A DNA stretch of 5,843 bases. Origin: Planctomycetota bacterium (lineage in GTDB: Bacteria > Planctomycetota > UBA1135 > UBA2386). This document shows positions 1 to 5,843 of the stretch, in pieces. Position numbers and translations under genes: made by a program. Below the pieces are notes generated by a model that worked only from the letters and a program-made list of their open reading frames with translations, had not been told where the DNA came from and ran no database searches. The stretch covers positions 1 through 5,843 of the forward strand of contig CANGSN010000223.1 of the NCBI GenBank assembly GCA_947455805.1, in the 5' to 3' direction. Position 1 is the stretch's first letter. Every line of letters starts with the position of its first letter.

Positions 1-309
1 CTGCACCATCACGAAGCCCGCCTGGCCGAGCGGCGACAGGCCGATCACCGTCAGCACGTCGCCCTGCTTCTGCACCGCGGCGTCGAAGCCGCGCTGTTCG
101 CCGTCGCCCCACGATGCGGTGACGCGCTGCTGCCACAGCAAGTCGGCGCCGAGCGCCGCCGGCGGCAGCAGTTCGCCCGGATAGTCGGCGTCGGTCAGCA
201 CGCGCTGCGGCCGACTGTGGCACGCGGCGACGGCGAGCAGCACACACGCAGCGGCGAGCTGGACGAGCGCACGAACGGCACGACGCGGGGCAGTGACGAA
301 TGCGTTCAC
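1..309 (-). CDS. Outer-membrane-type lipoprotein, DUF3261-like (3' end outside window)
   Basis: The frame opens with GTG at 309, sharing GTGA with the exporter stop, and stays open to the window edge: 103 visible residues, no stop. The N-terminus is a lipoprotein signal peptide: arginines at positions 9, 10 and 13, a hydrophobic core LAAACVLLAVAAC, and a lipobox VAAC with the acylated cysteine at position 30. The residue after the cysteine is His, not Asp, so the usual inner-membrane retention signal is absent and sorting to the outer membrane is likely if E. coli rules apply. The later segment LTVIGLSPLGQAGFVMVQ (86-103) resembles the DUF3261 family, whose members sit right after the MMPL exporter in aryl-polyene clusters. 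Function is not established; a role at the outer-membrane end of the lipid export route is inferred from position. There is no clear Shine-Dalgarno sequence. Family assignment is from memory of the motif; lipoprotein status is much firmer. Confidence 0.82.
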   Translation of the reverse strand, partial: MNAFVTAPRRAVRALVQLAAACVLLAVAACHSRPQRVLTDADYPGELLPPAALGADLLWQQRVTASWGDGEQRGFDAAVQKQGDVLTVIGLSPLGQAGFVMVQ

Positions 310-2681
310 GGGTGGGACTTCGCGGTGGCGACCAGCGAACCGAAGCACAAGGCGAGCACGAGGCACAGCGTGACGCCGACGCCGGCGGTGGCGCCGATCG
401 AGAACAGTGCTGGATGCGACGAGATCGCCAGCAGGCCGAAGCCGAGGATCGTCGTCAGGCCGTCGACGACGACGCCGAGCTGCGTGGCGCCGCGCGCGCC
501 GGGATGCTCCTCGTCCTCGGCGAGGAAGATGCCGTAGTCGACGCCCATGCTGACGACCATGAGCAGCGCCACCAGCGACAGCAGCGTCAGGTCGATGCCG
601 CACAGGCCGAGCACGGCGATCGTGCAGAAGGCCCCGAGCACCGCCGGCACGACGGCGAGCGCGATCAGCTTCAGCCGGCGGTAGCGCCACGCCACGAGGG
701 CGACGACGAGCAGCACGCCGAACGCCAGCAGCGTCGTCATGCGTTCGCGGTAGGCGCCGAACGCGCCGGTCAGCGCCGCTTCGATGTCGAGCAGGCGCGC
801 GCCGGGCACGCTGGCGACGCGGGCGGCGAGAGCGGCCTGGTCGGCGATGCCGTGCAGGTAGCTCAGGGCGACGACGCGGCCGTCGTCGAGGTGCAGCAGG
901 AACGGCCGCACCAGGCTCGCCAGCGGGCTGCCGAGCAGGTCGGCGGCGACCAGCGGCGGCGGCGGGGCTGCGGCCAACGCCTCGCGGAACGGCACGAACG
1001 CCTCTTCGACGAAGCCCTGCGCGGCCAACGCCTCCGACAGCCGCGGCCACGTCGTCGGGTCGCTGCGCATCGCGGCGTCGACCGCGCGCTGGCGTTCGGC
1101 GCTCGGCAGCAGGCCGGCTATGCTGCGGTAGCCGGCGATCTGCCGCTCCGCCAACGCGGCAGCCAGCTGCTCGGCGACGCGGTCGTTGGCGGCGAGGGCA
1201 CGCTCTTCGTCGGCGCCGACGCTGACGACGAGGCGCCGCTGCTCGTACTTGACGACGCGCTGCATCACGTGCGCGTCCTCGGCCCCGAGTTCGGGCTCGG
1301 CACGGTTCAGGTTGGCGATGCGATCGTTCCACTTCGCCTGCGGCAGGCCGACGACCGTGACCAGCAGGGCTGCGACGATCGGCAGCCAGTAGCGCCATCG
1401 CGCACGACCGCGACAGCTGGTCGCACGATCGAGCCAACGCACGACCCACGCAGCGCTGCGCGTGCCGCCGATCGGCCCGACGAGGCCGGGCAGGAACGCC
1501 CACGACGCGGCCAGCGACGCCAACAGCCCCACTGCCGAGAACAGCGCCATCTCGCGCAGCCCGGGGAACGTCGCCACCAGCAGCACGACGAAGCCGACGA
1601 CCGTGGTCGCACAGCCGAGCACCAGCCCCGGCCAGACGCGGCGCATCGTCGCGCGCGGCCCGTCGGCGGCCGGCGCCAGCGACTGGTGGCAATAGAAGTG
1701 CACCGCGTAGTCGATGCTGACGCCGATCAGCGACGCGCCGAACGCGAGCGTCATGCCGTGGATCTCGCCGAACGTGAGCAGGCAGGCGGCGGCGCCGGCC
1801 AGGAAGCCGGCGGCCAGCACCGGCAGCCACGACAGCGGCAGCCGCAGCGATCCGAACAGCAGCAGGAACACCGCCAGCAGCCCGACGGTCGAGCCGATCG
1901 ACACACGCTCGATGTCGACGGTGACCGCGTCCTCGGCGGCGACGGCGTGGCGGTTCGCGCCAGTCGTGCGCAGCACCAGGCCGCCACCGGCGCGCGCGTT
2001 CACCGCGTCGAACACGCGCCGGATCGCGGCCAGGAACGGCCGCTGCGCGGTGGTGTCCGACGAGCTCTTCGCCGTCACTGCGAACAGCGCCGCCGAGAGG
2101 CCGTCGGTGGTGACGTAGCGGCCGTCGACGACGCCGAGCCCTTCGCCGCGCCCGGCGATGCGTTCGAACAGTTCGGGCACGATCAGTAGCGGGTCCTCCG
2201 GCGCCACGCGGCTCAGCATGCTCGCCATCGGCGTCGCCAGCTTGCGCTTCAGCGCCGCCGCGGCGTGCACCAGCGCGTCGTCGCCGAGACGGGCGCGCGC
2301 GGCCTCCGGCGAAGTGGCGGCGAAGGCGAAGCGCCGCGGCTGGTAGATGCGGTACATCGCCTCGTCGAAGCCGTCGGCCGGCCCGCCCTCGAGCGCCGCC
2401 AGCATCGGCCCGGTCGCAGCGTCGGCGCGCAGCGCCTGCTCGAAGTCGCGGCTCGCTTCGACCGCGCGTTCGGCGCTGCCGGCGTCGACCAGCAGCACCA
2501 TCGTGCGGCTCAGTTCGCCGACGGCGATCTGCCGCGCCAGCAGCACGTCGGAGTCGCCGTCGCCACCCGGCAGGAAGTGCGTGATGTCGGCGCGCACCTT
2601 CCACGCCAGCAGCACGTAGACGACGAGGCCCACCAGCGCCAAAGCACCGGCCCACAGCCGCGGAGCTTCGGGCCCCTTCAT
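306..2681 (-). CDS. MMPL/RND-superfamily exporter, two-repeat
   Basis: A 791-residue inner-membrane transporter of the MMPL (hydrophobe/amphiphile RND) type, expected to export the lipid-linked product using the proton gradient. It has the duplicated RND layout. First half: TM1 at about 9-27, a large periplasmic domain to about 258, then TM2-6 between about 260 and 402. Second half: TM7 at about 431-447, a second periplasmic domain to about 645, then TM8-12 from about 649 to 787. The matching conserved motifs IGVSIDYAVHFY (319-330) in TM4 and SMGVDYGIFL (711-720) in TM10 each carry an Asp-Tyr pair; Asp324 and Asp715 are candidate proton-relay residues. The ATG at 2681 lies in an ATGA overlap with the LolA-like stop, preceded by GAGG four bases upstream, and gives a proper first membrane helix. 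It ends in a GTGA overlap with the lipoprotein gene. Pairing with LolA-like and lipoprotein genes is the arrangement seen in aryl-polyene and flexirubin clusters. The substrate is inferred from context. Confidence 0.95.
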   Translation of the reverse strand: MKGPEAPRLWAGALALVGLVVYVLLAWKVRADITHFLPGGDGDSDVLLARQIAVGELSRTMVLLVDAGSAERAVEASRDFEQALRADAATGPMLAALEGGPADGFDEAMYRIYQPRRFAFAATSPEAARARLGDDALVHAAAALKRKLATPMASMLSRVAPEDPLLIVPELFERIAGRGEGLGVVDGRYVTTDGLSAALFAVTAKSSSDTTAQRPFLAAIRRVFDAVNARAGGGLVLRTTGANRHAVAAEDAVTVDIERVSIGSTVGLLAVFLLLFGSLRLPLSWLPVLAAGFLAGAAACLLTFGEIHGMTLAFGASLIGVSIDYAVHFYCHQSLAPAADGPRATMRRVWPGLVLGCATTVVGFVVLLVATFPGLREMALFSAVGLLASLAASWAFLPGLVGPIGGTRSAAWVVRWLDRATSCRGRARWRYWLPIVAALLVTVVGLPQAKWNDRIANLNRAEPELGAEDAHVMQRVVKYEQRRLVVSVGADEERALAANDRVAEQLAAALAERQIAGYRSIAGLLPSAERQRAVDAAMRSDPTTWPRLSEALAAQGFVEEAFVPFREALAAAPPPPLVAADLLGSPLASLVRPFLLHLDDGRVVALSYLHGIADQAALAARVASVPGARLLDIEAALTGAFGAYRERMTTLLAFGVLLVVALVAWRYRRLKLIALAVVPAVLGAFCTIAVLGLCGIDLTLLSLVALLMVVSMGVDYGIFLAEDEEHPGARGATQLGVVVDGLTTILGFGLLAISSHPALFSIGATAGVGVTLCLVLALCFGSLVATAKSHP

Positions 2682-3418
2682 TTCGCCTCGATCCCGAACC
2701 AGCGCTTCTTCTCGGCCGGGTCGAACGTGCGATTGCTGTCGGCGGTGACGATCGTCGTCGTCGTGCGATCGCCGTTCGGATCGACGACGACGATCGCCGT
2801 CACCGCCTCGCCGACGCCGCGCAGCTGCAGGCTCTTCATCATGCGCTGCAGGTTCGCTTCCTTCGGCAGCAGCTCGAGCGTCCAGCCGTTCTTCGTCTCC
2901 GGCACCGCCGCGTAACTCACGGTGAACGCCTTCTGCAGCGCGGGCTCGTCGCCGGCGAACACCTGCACCAACGCGGTGATGAACACGCGCACGGTGTCGC
3001 TGCGGCGCAGGTCGATCGACTGCTTGCCGTCGCGGTCCTCGGTGCGCAGCTCGTCGGGAGTGATGCGCAGCGTCGCCGGCTCCGGCGCCTCGACGGCGCG
3101 GAACAGGTAGCCCGGCGGCAGGAACAGGATGCGCCCCTTGCTCTTCAGCGGCAGCGCCAGCAGCGTCAGCTTCTTCTCCTCGGTGTAGGTCGCTTCGAGC
3201 CCGGGCATGCGCGCGAACACGGCCAACAGGGTCTTGGCATCGGCGGGGCGGGCACGCTCCTGGGCCGGCACGCTCGCCGGATCGGGTGCCTTCACCGGCT
3301 GCTGCGGCTGCGTGCCAGCTGGCGGCTGCGACGCCGGAGCCGGCGTCGGCTGCGGATCCTGCGCCAACACCAGGGTGGCGAGCAGTTCAACGAGAAGGCA
3401 GGCGGGCGAGCAGGGCAT
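2678..3418 (-). CDS. LolA-like periplasmic lipid/lipoprotein carrier
   Basis: A 246-residue exported protein of the LolA-like superfamily, which forms a hydrophobic half-barrel that shuttles acylated molecules across the periplasm. In pigment clusters it is assumed to carry the product or its lipid to the outer membrane, paired with the MMPL exporter. Residues 1-20 form a signal-peptide-like hydrophobic stretch ending LVLAQ. Residues 21-58 are a Pro/Gln/Ala-rich linker, and the LolA domain runs from about 59 to 246: LLALPLKSKGRILFLPPGYL (86-105) is the typical strand pair with the PxxxxG/IxFxPP pattern, and WTLELLPKE (179-187) and a TTTTIVTADSN segment (219-229) are late strands. The only usable start is ATG 3418, since upstream in-frame codons back to a stop near 3470 include no ATG, GTG, TTG or CTG. 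The signal peptide lacks any Lys or Arg and has Glu11, which is unusual. It is somewhat longer than typical LolA because of the linker. The stop shares ATGA with the exporter start. Confidence 0.87.
   Translation of the reverse strand: MPCSPACLLVELLATLVLAQDPQPTPAPASQPPAGTQPQQPVKAPDPASVPAQERARPADAKTLLAVFARMPGLEATYTEEKKLTLLALPLKSKGRILFLPPGYLFRAVEAPEPATLRITPDELRTEDRDGKQSIDLRRSDTVRVFITALVQVFAGDEPALQKAFTVSYAAVPETKNGWTLELLPKEANLQRMMKSLQLRGVGEAVTAIVVVDPNGDRTTTTIVTADSNRTFDPAEKKRWFGIEAK
2686..2689 (-). promoter_or_regulatory. GAGG ribosome binding site before the MMPL exporter
   Basis: GAGG on the minus strand sits four bases before ATG 2681, inside the last codons of the LolA-like gene. It supports the short ATGA overlap as the true junction. 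Confidence 0.45.
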
Positions 3419-3809
3419 CGGGCGTCGTCGGAAGCAGGGAACCGTCGAGCGCCGTCGTCGCGAGCACGGTCAGGGCACGCGCGCTCCAGCGATCGGTGGC
3501 GGGATTGTAGATGTCGTAGGCGACGCGGATCAACGGCGCCACCTGCGTGAACCAGGCGGTGATGCGCGCGGTCTCACCGTACGACAACGGCGCCATGTAG
3601 CGGCAGTTCGTCTCGACCACGTACATGCGGTGTCCGAGGGCGCGGATCTGCGGCACATCGAGGTCGCGGCTCTGGAACAGCGCGGTGCGCGCCATCTCGA
3701 GCCATTCGAAGTAGCGACCGTGCCACGCGACGCCCAGCAGGTCGCAATGGTGCAGGCCGATCGCGTGGTCGGTGGTGACGGCGTGCTCGGGGCGCTTCGG
3801 GCGGCTCAT
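3387..3809 (-). CDS. 4-hydroxybenzoyl-CoA thioesterase-fold (hot-dog) protein
   Basis: A 140-residue single hot-dog-domain acyl-thioesterase, a normal length for the 4HBT family. It probably hydrolyses acyl-ACP or acyl-CoA thioesters in the cytoplasm, in this cluster either releasing polyene chains or clearing misprimed carrier protein. The family signature is clear: HHCDLLGVAWHGRYFEWLEMAR (20-41, given here as key positions His20, Asp23, Gly26, His30-Gly31, Glu38, Arg41). Asp23 aligns with the catalytic Asp of Pseudomonas 4-hydroxybenzoyl-CoA thioesterase, and YVVETNCRYMAPLSYGE (63-79) is the usual second strand pair. Starts at ATG 3809 within an ATGA overlap with the acyltransferase stop; I see no good Shine-Dalgarno sequence, so coupling probably drives initiation. 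The same frame is open far upstream (to about 5018), but that part is Arg/Ala-rich and lies inside two real genes, so it is not coding. The 3' end overlaps the LolA-like gene by 32 bases. The equivalent in described aryl-polyene clusters is the thioesterase usually called ApeK. Confidence 0.9.
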   Translation of the reverse strand: MSRPKRPEHAVTTDHAIGLHHCDLLGVAWHGRYFEWLEMARTALFQSRDLDVPQIRALGHRMYVVETNCRYMAPLSYGETARITAWFTQVAPLIRVAYDIYNPATDRWSARALTVLATTALDGSLLPTTPDALLARLPSR

Positions 3810-4780
3810 GGCATGGGCTTCGGCGGAGTCTCCGCGGCCGGCGCGGCGGTGGCCGGCGCGGCCCAGAAGTCGAAGAAGTTGAACCAGTTCTCGGGCGCCT
3901 TTCGAGCGTGGTGTTCGACGCGTTCGGCGTAGCGGCGCACCCACTGCCGCAGCGCCTCGTCGCGATCCTTGCGCGGCAGCTCGACGCGCTCGGCGAAGCG
4001 CTCGCAGTGCAGGTCGTAGTGGTTCGGGGCGCGGTAGAGCCCGAACACCAGGTAGACCGGGCAGCGCAGCACCGACGCCATCAGGAACGGCCCGGCCGGG
4101 AACGACGCGTCCTGGCCGAAGAACGGCGCGCGCACGACGCGTTCGGTGAGGCCCGTGCGGTCGCCCATGGTGGCGATGAAGTGGCCTTTGGCGAGGCCTT
4201 CGGCGACGCGCGCCATGACGCCGACCGGATCGTTGCCAAGGTGGATCACGCGCGCTGCCGAGCGCGGGCTCAGCTCGGCCAGCAGCGTGTTGATCATGCG
4301 CGCGTTGGCGAAGTAGCCGAGGATCTCGATCTCGAAGTCGTCGTCGTCGCCGCCGGCGCGCATCGCCTCGTAGCTGCCGAGGTGCGCACCGAGCAGGATC
4401 GCGCCCTTGCCGGTCGCGTGCTGCGCGGCCAGCAGTTCCTGGCCGGTGCGCGTGAAGGTCAGCGCGCGCGTGTGATCGGTCAGCAGGAACACCTTGTCGA
4501 GCGTCGTCTGCGCGAACGTGTGGACGTGCCGGTAGACGTCGCCGAACCGCGCCGGACGGCCGCGCACGCGTTCGAGCCACGCGCGCGACGCCCGTGCGAC
4601 CTTGCGATCGAACAGCACGTAGAACAGCGTGATGGCGGCGACCAGCGGCTTGGTGGCCGTGCGCCCGCACAGCGTCGCCAGCTTGAACGCCGCGCGGATG
4701 CCGAACACCGTGCCGCGCTCGCGCCGCGACAGCCACTCGGCGGCCGGCGCGCCGGCAGCGCGTTCGCTGGCAGCGCTCAC
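3806..4780 (-). CDS. LpxL/HtrB-like lysophospholipid-type acyltransferase (LABLAT family)
   Basis: A 324-residue membrane-associated acyltransferase of the lipid A biosynthesis acyltransferase family. In pigment clusters such enzymes are thought to attach the polyene acyl chain to a lipid or glycolipid acceptor. The catalytic HX4E motif is present as HLGSYE (His133-Glu138), and MGDRTG (205-210) sits where LpxL-type enzymes have their second conserved acidic motif. FPAGPFLMASVLRCPVYLVF (227-246) is the usual hydrophobic core after it. The segment ENWFNFFDFW (297-306) resembles the end of cluster-linked acyltransferases. N-terminal residues 44-57 are hydrophobic and could associate with the membrane. 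A run of four aspartates (145-148) and an Ala/Pro-rich tail (307-324) are local oddities. The GTG at 4780 was chosen because it forms a GTGA overlap with the glycosyltransferase stop and has GAGG five bases upstream; an ATG at 4852 in the same frame would add 24 unconvincing residues inside the glycosyltransferase. Confidence 0.93.
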   Translation of the reverse strand: MSAASERAAGAPAAEWLSRRERGTVFGIRAAFKLATLCGRTATKPLVAAITLFYVLFDRKVARASRAWLERVRGRPARFGDVYRHVHTFAQTTLDKVFLLTDHTRALTFTRTGQELLAAQHATGKGAILLGAHLGSYEAMRAGGDDDDFEIEILGYFANARMINTLLAELSPRSAARVIHLGNDPVGVMARVAEGLAKGHFIATMGDRTGLTERVVRAPFFGQDASFPAGPFLMASVLRCPVYLVFGLYRAPNHYDLHCERFAERVELPRKDRDEALRQWVRRYAERVEHHARKAPENWFNFFDFWAAPATAAPAAETPPKPMP

Positions 4781-5520
4781 GAACGCCTCGGCAGCAGCCA
4801 GCCGAACACCGCGCGCATCGACATCGCCGTGCAGATGCGGCAGTGCATCCATGACACCCGCAGGTTGTCGCGCAGCGGCTGGAAGTGCGACACGCCGCCT
4901 TCGTCCTTCGCCAGGTAGCGCACGCCGACCGGCAGGTTGACGATCGGCACGCCGGCGCGCGCCATGCGCACCGCGACCTCGATCTCGTATTCCATGCGAT
5001 TGCCGCGCGCACCGACACGGAGCGTGCTGGCGAGCGGGTAGACGCGGAAGCCGATCATCGCGTCGACGATGGCGCCCCTCCGCCCGGTCTCGACGTCGAC
5101 CCAGAACTGCGACAGCTTGCGCAGGAAGCGCCGCAGCGCCGGCGCCGACGCGTCGTAGACCGGATAGGCGAGCACCAGCGCGTCGGGTGCCGTGGCGGCG
5201 GCGCGCAGGAACTCCGGTACCGCGGCGAGGTCGTGCTGGCCGTCGGCGTCGACCTGCAGCGCGTGCGTGAAGCCGCGCTGCAGCAGCAGCTCGAAGCCGA
5301 CCTTCAGCGCCGCGCCCTTGCCGCCGTTCTTCGGCAGGTGGTGCACGCTGGCGAGGCCGTCGCGCTGCAGTCGCGCGCAGGCTTCACGACCGGCCGCCCC
5401 GCTGCCGTCGTCGACGACGAGCACGTCGGGTACGTACTGGCGCAACCGTTCGACGACGCCGCGCACCGTCACCGGGTTGTCGTAGGTCGGCACCAGGCCG
5501 CACGGGCGGAACGCGCTCAC
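4777..5520 (-). CDS. Family 2 glycosyltransferase (GT-A fold)
   Basis: A 247-residue GT2 enzyme resembling dolichyl-phosphate-mannose synthase-like members of aryl-polyene clusters. It probably transfers a sugar from a nucleotide-sugar donor to a lipid carrier or the pigment lipid at the cytoplasmic membrane face; donor and acceptor cannot be read from sequence. Visible motifs: PTYDNP (11-16) at the first strand, VVDDGS (35-40) for nucleotide binding, NGGKGAAL (65-72), and DADGQHD (91-97), the DxD-type metal site. The C-terminal part carries GFRVYP (157-162), an acidic MEYEIEVAVR segment (176-185) and SHFQPLRDNLRVSWMH (211-226), which resembles cluster-linked GT2 proteins. There is no clear transmembrane helix, only a mildly hydrophobic C-terminal stretch. 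The GTG start at 5520 shares GTGA with the dehydratase stop, and translation from it begins VSAFRPCGLVPTYDNP, correct for the fold's N-terminus. The frame stays open upstream, but that part is shadow sequence in the dehydratase. It also overlaps the acyltransferase by four bases. Confidence 0.93.
   Translation of the reverse strand: MSAFRPCGLVPTYDNPVTVRGVVERLRQYVPDVLVVDDGSGAAGREACARLQRDGLASVHHLPKNGGKGAALKVGFELLLQRGFTHALQVDADGQHDLAAVPEFLRAAATAPDALVLAYPVYDASAPALRRFLRKLSQFWVDVETGRRGAIVDAMIGFRVYPLASTLRVGARGNRMEYEIEVAVRMARAGVPIVNLPVGVRYLAKDEGGVSHFQPLRDNLRVSWMHCRICTAMSMRAVFGWLLPRRS
4786..4789 (-). promoter_or_regulatory. GAGG ribosome binding site deciding the acyltransferase start
   Basis: GAGG on the minus strand lies five bases before the GTG at 4780, within the last codons of the glycosyltransferase. 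Together with the GTGA stop/start overlap it favours this start over the ATG at 4852. Confidence 0.5.
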
Positions 5521-5843
5521 GAGCTCCCCCACGCGGCGCGGCCGGTGGTGCAACGCACGTCCCCGCGCGCCAGCACGAACGACGCACTGCGTCCGTCGGC
5601 GTTGGCCTGCACGGTGACGTCGAGCGTCTCGCCGGGCTGGATGCGCGCCAGGAACTTCAGCTCGCCGTAGTCGGTGACGGTGATCGCGCGCCCGGCGGCG
5701 CGCTGCAGCGCCGGCAGCACGACGTCGTGCAGCTGCACCACGCCGCTGAGCACCGGATGGCCGACGAAGTGGCCTTCGAAGCCGGCGAAGTCGCGCGGCA
5801 ACGCGACGGTGCAGCGCCACGTCGGCCCGTCGACGACCGGCTC
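5517..5843 (-). CDS. apeI: ApeI-type hot-dog thioester dehydratase (5' end outside window)
   Basis: Probably dehydrates 3-hydroxyacyl-ACP intermediates during assembly of a conjugated polyene chain in the cytoplasm. The reading frame stays open to the window edge, giving 108 visible residues and a TGA stop; family members are about 110-120 residues, so little seems missing. A TTG at 5801 could be a start, but residues upstream of it (including Trp9, visible numbering) look like the normal first strand of the fold, so I treat the gene as 5'-truncated by the window. The key segment is FEGHFVGHPVLSGVVQLHD (visible residues 22-40), matching the FabA/FabZ-like signature around the catalytic His (His25 here). 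Two prolines usual in that signature are Val27 and Ser33, and the residue aligning with the helix Glu of FabZ is His39. It overlaps the glycosyltransferase by four bases. The symbol rests on family resemblance and gene order, not on a search; a generic FabZ-like dehydratase is the alternative. Confidence 0.85.
   Translation of the reverse strand, partial: EPVVDGPTWRCTVALPRDFAGFEGHFVGHPVLSGVVQLHDVVLPALQRAAGRAITVTDYGELKFLARIQPGETLDVTVQANADGRSASFVLARGDVRCTTGRAAWGSS
5524..5530 (-). promoter_or_regulatory. Purine-rich ribosome binding site before the glycosyltransferase
   Basis: On the minus strand the sequence reads GGGGGAG, ending three bases before the GTG start at 5520, inside the end of the dehydratase gene. 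The spacing is short, but it supports the GTG start rather than an upstream one. Confidence 0.45.

Larger units (their letters stand above)
306..5520 (-). other. Operon: seven genes joined by six stop/start overlaps
   Basis: Junctions on the minus strand: GTGA at 5517-5520 (dehydratase/glycosyltransferase), GTGA at 4777-4780 (glycosyltransferase/acyltransferase), ATGA at 3806-3809 (acyltransferase/thioesterase), a 32-base overlap at 3387-3418 (thioesterase/LolA-like), ATGA at 2678-2681 (LolA-like/exporter) and GTGA at 306-309 (exporter/lipoprotein). There is no intergenic base in the window, so no internal promoter or terminator has free space, and expression is expected from one transcript with coupled translation. 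The promoter must lie above 5843. Confidence 0.9.

Noticed and set aside
300..2189. A 629-codon plus-strand open frame opposite the MMPL gene
   Set aside because: Its translation is low-complexity and rich in Arg, Gln, Asp, His and Ala, typical of antisense to GC-rich codons. The minus-strand frame has clear RND topology and motifs.
2746..2770. Short GTC-type triplet repeat in the LolA-like gene, considered as a tandem repeat element
   Set aside because: It only encodes consecutive threonines in a strand of the LolA domain and is too short and impure to be a separate element.
4781..4852. ATG 4852 as the acyltransferase start
   Set aside because: It would overlap the glycosyltransferase by 76 bases and add residues unlike the family, whereas GTG 4780 has a GTGA overlap and a GAGG site.
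3908..4918. A 336-codon plus-strand open frame opposite the acyltransferase
   Set aside because: Same antisense composition, no recognisable domain, and it runs across the junction of two well-supported minus-strand genes.
3810..5018. Long upstream extension of the thioesterase frame, as if it were a fusion protein
   Set aside because: The extension is Arg/Ala-rich with no domain and overlaps the acyltransferase and glycosyltransferase in another frame. The thioesterase domain begins cleanly at ATG 3809.
4885..5670. A 261-codon plus-strand open frame opposite the glycosyltransferase and dehydratase
   Set aside because: Antisense shadow with skewed composition that crosses a gene junction; no motif seen.

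Overview
The window is part of one tightly packed minus-strand operon that looks like the tailoring and export half of an aryl-polyene / flexirubin-type (arylpolyene-like lipid pigment) biosynthetic cluster. It comes from a Gram-negative organism: it encodes a LolA-like periplasmic lipid chaperone, an outer-membrane-type lipoprotein and an LpxL/HtrB-like acyltransferase. GC content is very high, GTG starts are common and codon third positions are mostly G or C. The taxon is uncertain. The divergent thioesterase and dehydratase motifs and the Pro/Gln-rich linker after the LolA signal peptide fit poorly with the well-known gammaproteobacterial clusters, and a Planctomycetota, Myxococcota or other deep-branching Gram-negative source is possible. 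This is inference only.

Reading in the direction of transcription (high to low coordinates), there are seven genes and no intergenic DNA. They are: (1) the 3' part of a hot-dog ApeI-type thioester dehydratase, cut by the window edge; (2) a family 2 glycosyltransferase; (3) an LpxL/HtrB-like acyltransferase; (4) a 4-hydroxybenzoyl-CoA-thioesterase-fold protein; (5) a LolA-like protein; (6) a two-repeat MMPL/RND-type exporter; (7) the 5' part of a lipoprotein resembling the DUF3261 family, cut by the other edge. Five junctions are 4-base stop/start overlaps (GTGA or ATGA) and one is a 32-base overlap, so translational coupling is expected throughout.

Proposed working model (family knowledge plus inference): the dehydratase helps build the conjugated acyl chain on an acyl carrier protein. 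The thioesterase hydrolyses thioesters, for example for release or proofreading. The glycosyltransferase and acyltransferase attach the chain to a membrane carrier or glycolipid. The MMPL exporter, LolA-like chaperone and lipoprotein move the lipid to the outer membrane. The core synthases (ketosynthase/chain-length factor, ketoreductase, ACPs, aryl-CoA/ACP ligase) are not in the window and should lie beyond one or both edges. I see no RNA genes, mobile elements, CRISPR, terminators or promoters here. The long plus-strand open frames are antisense shadows of GC-rich codons.
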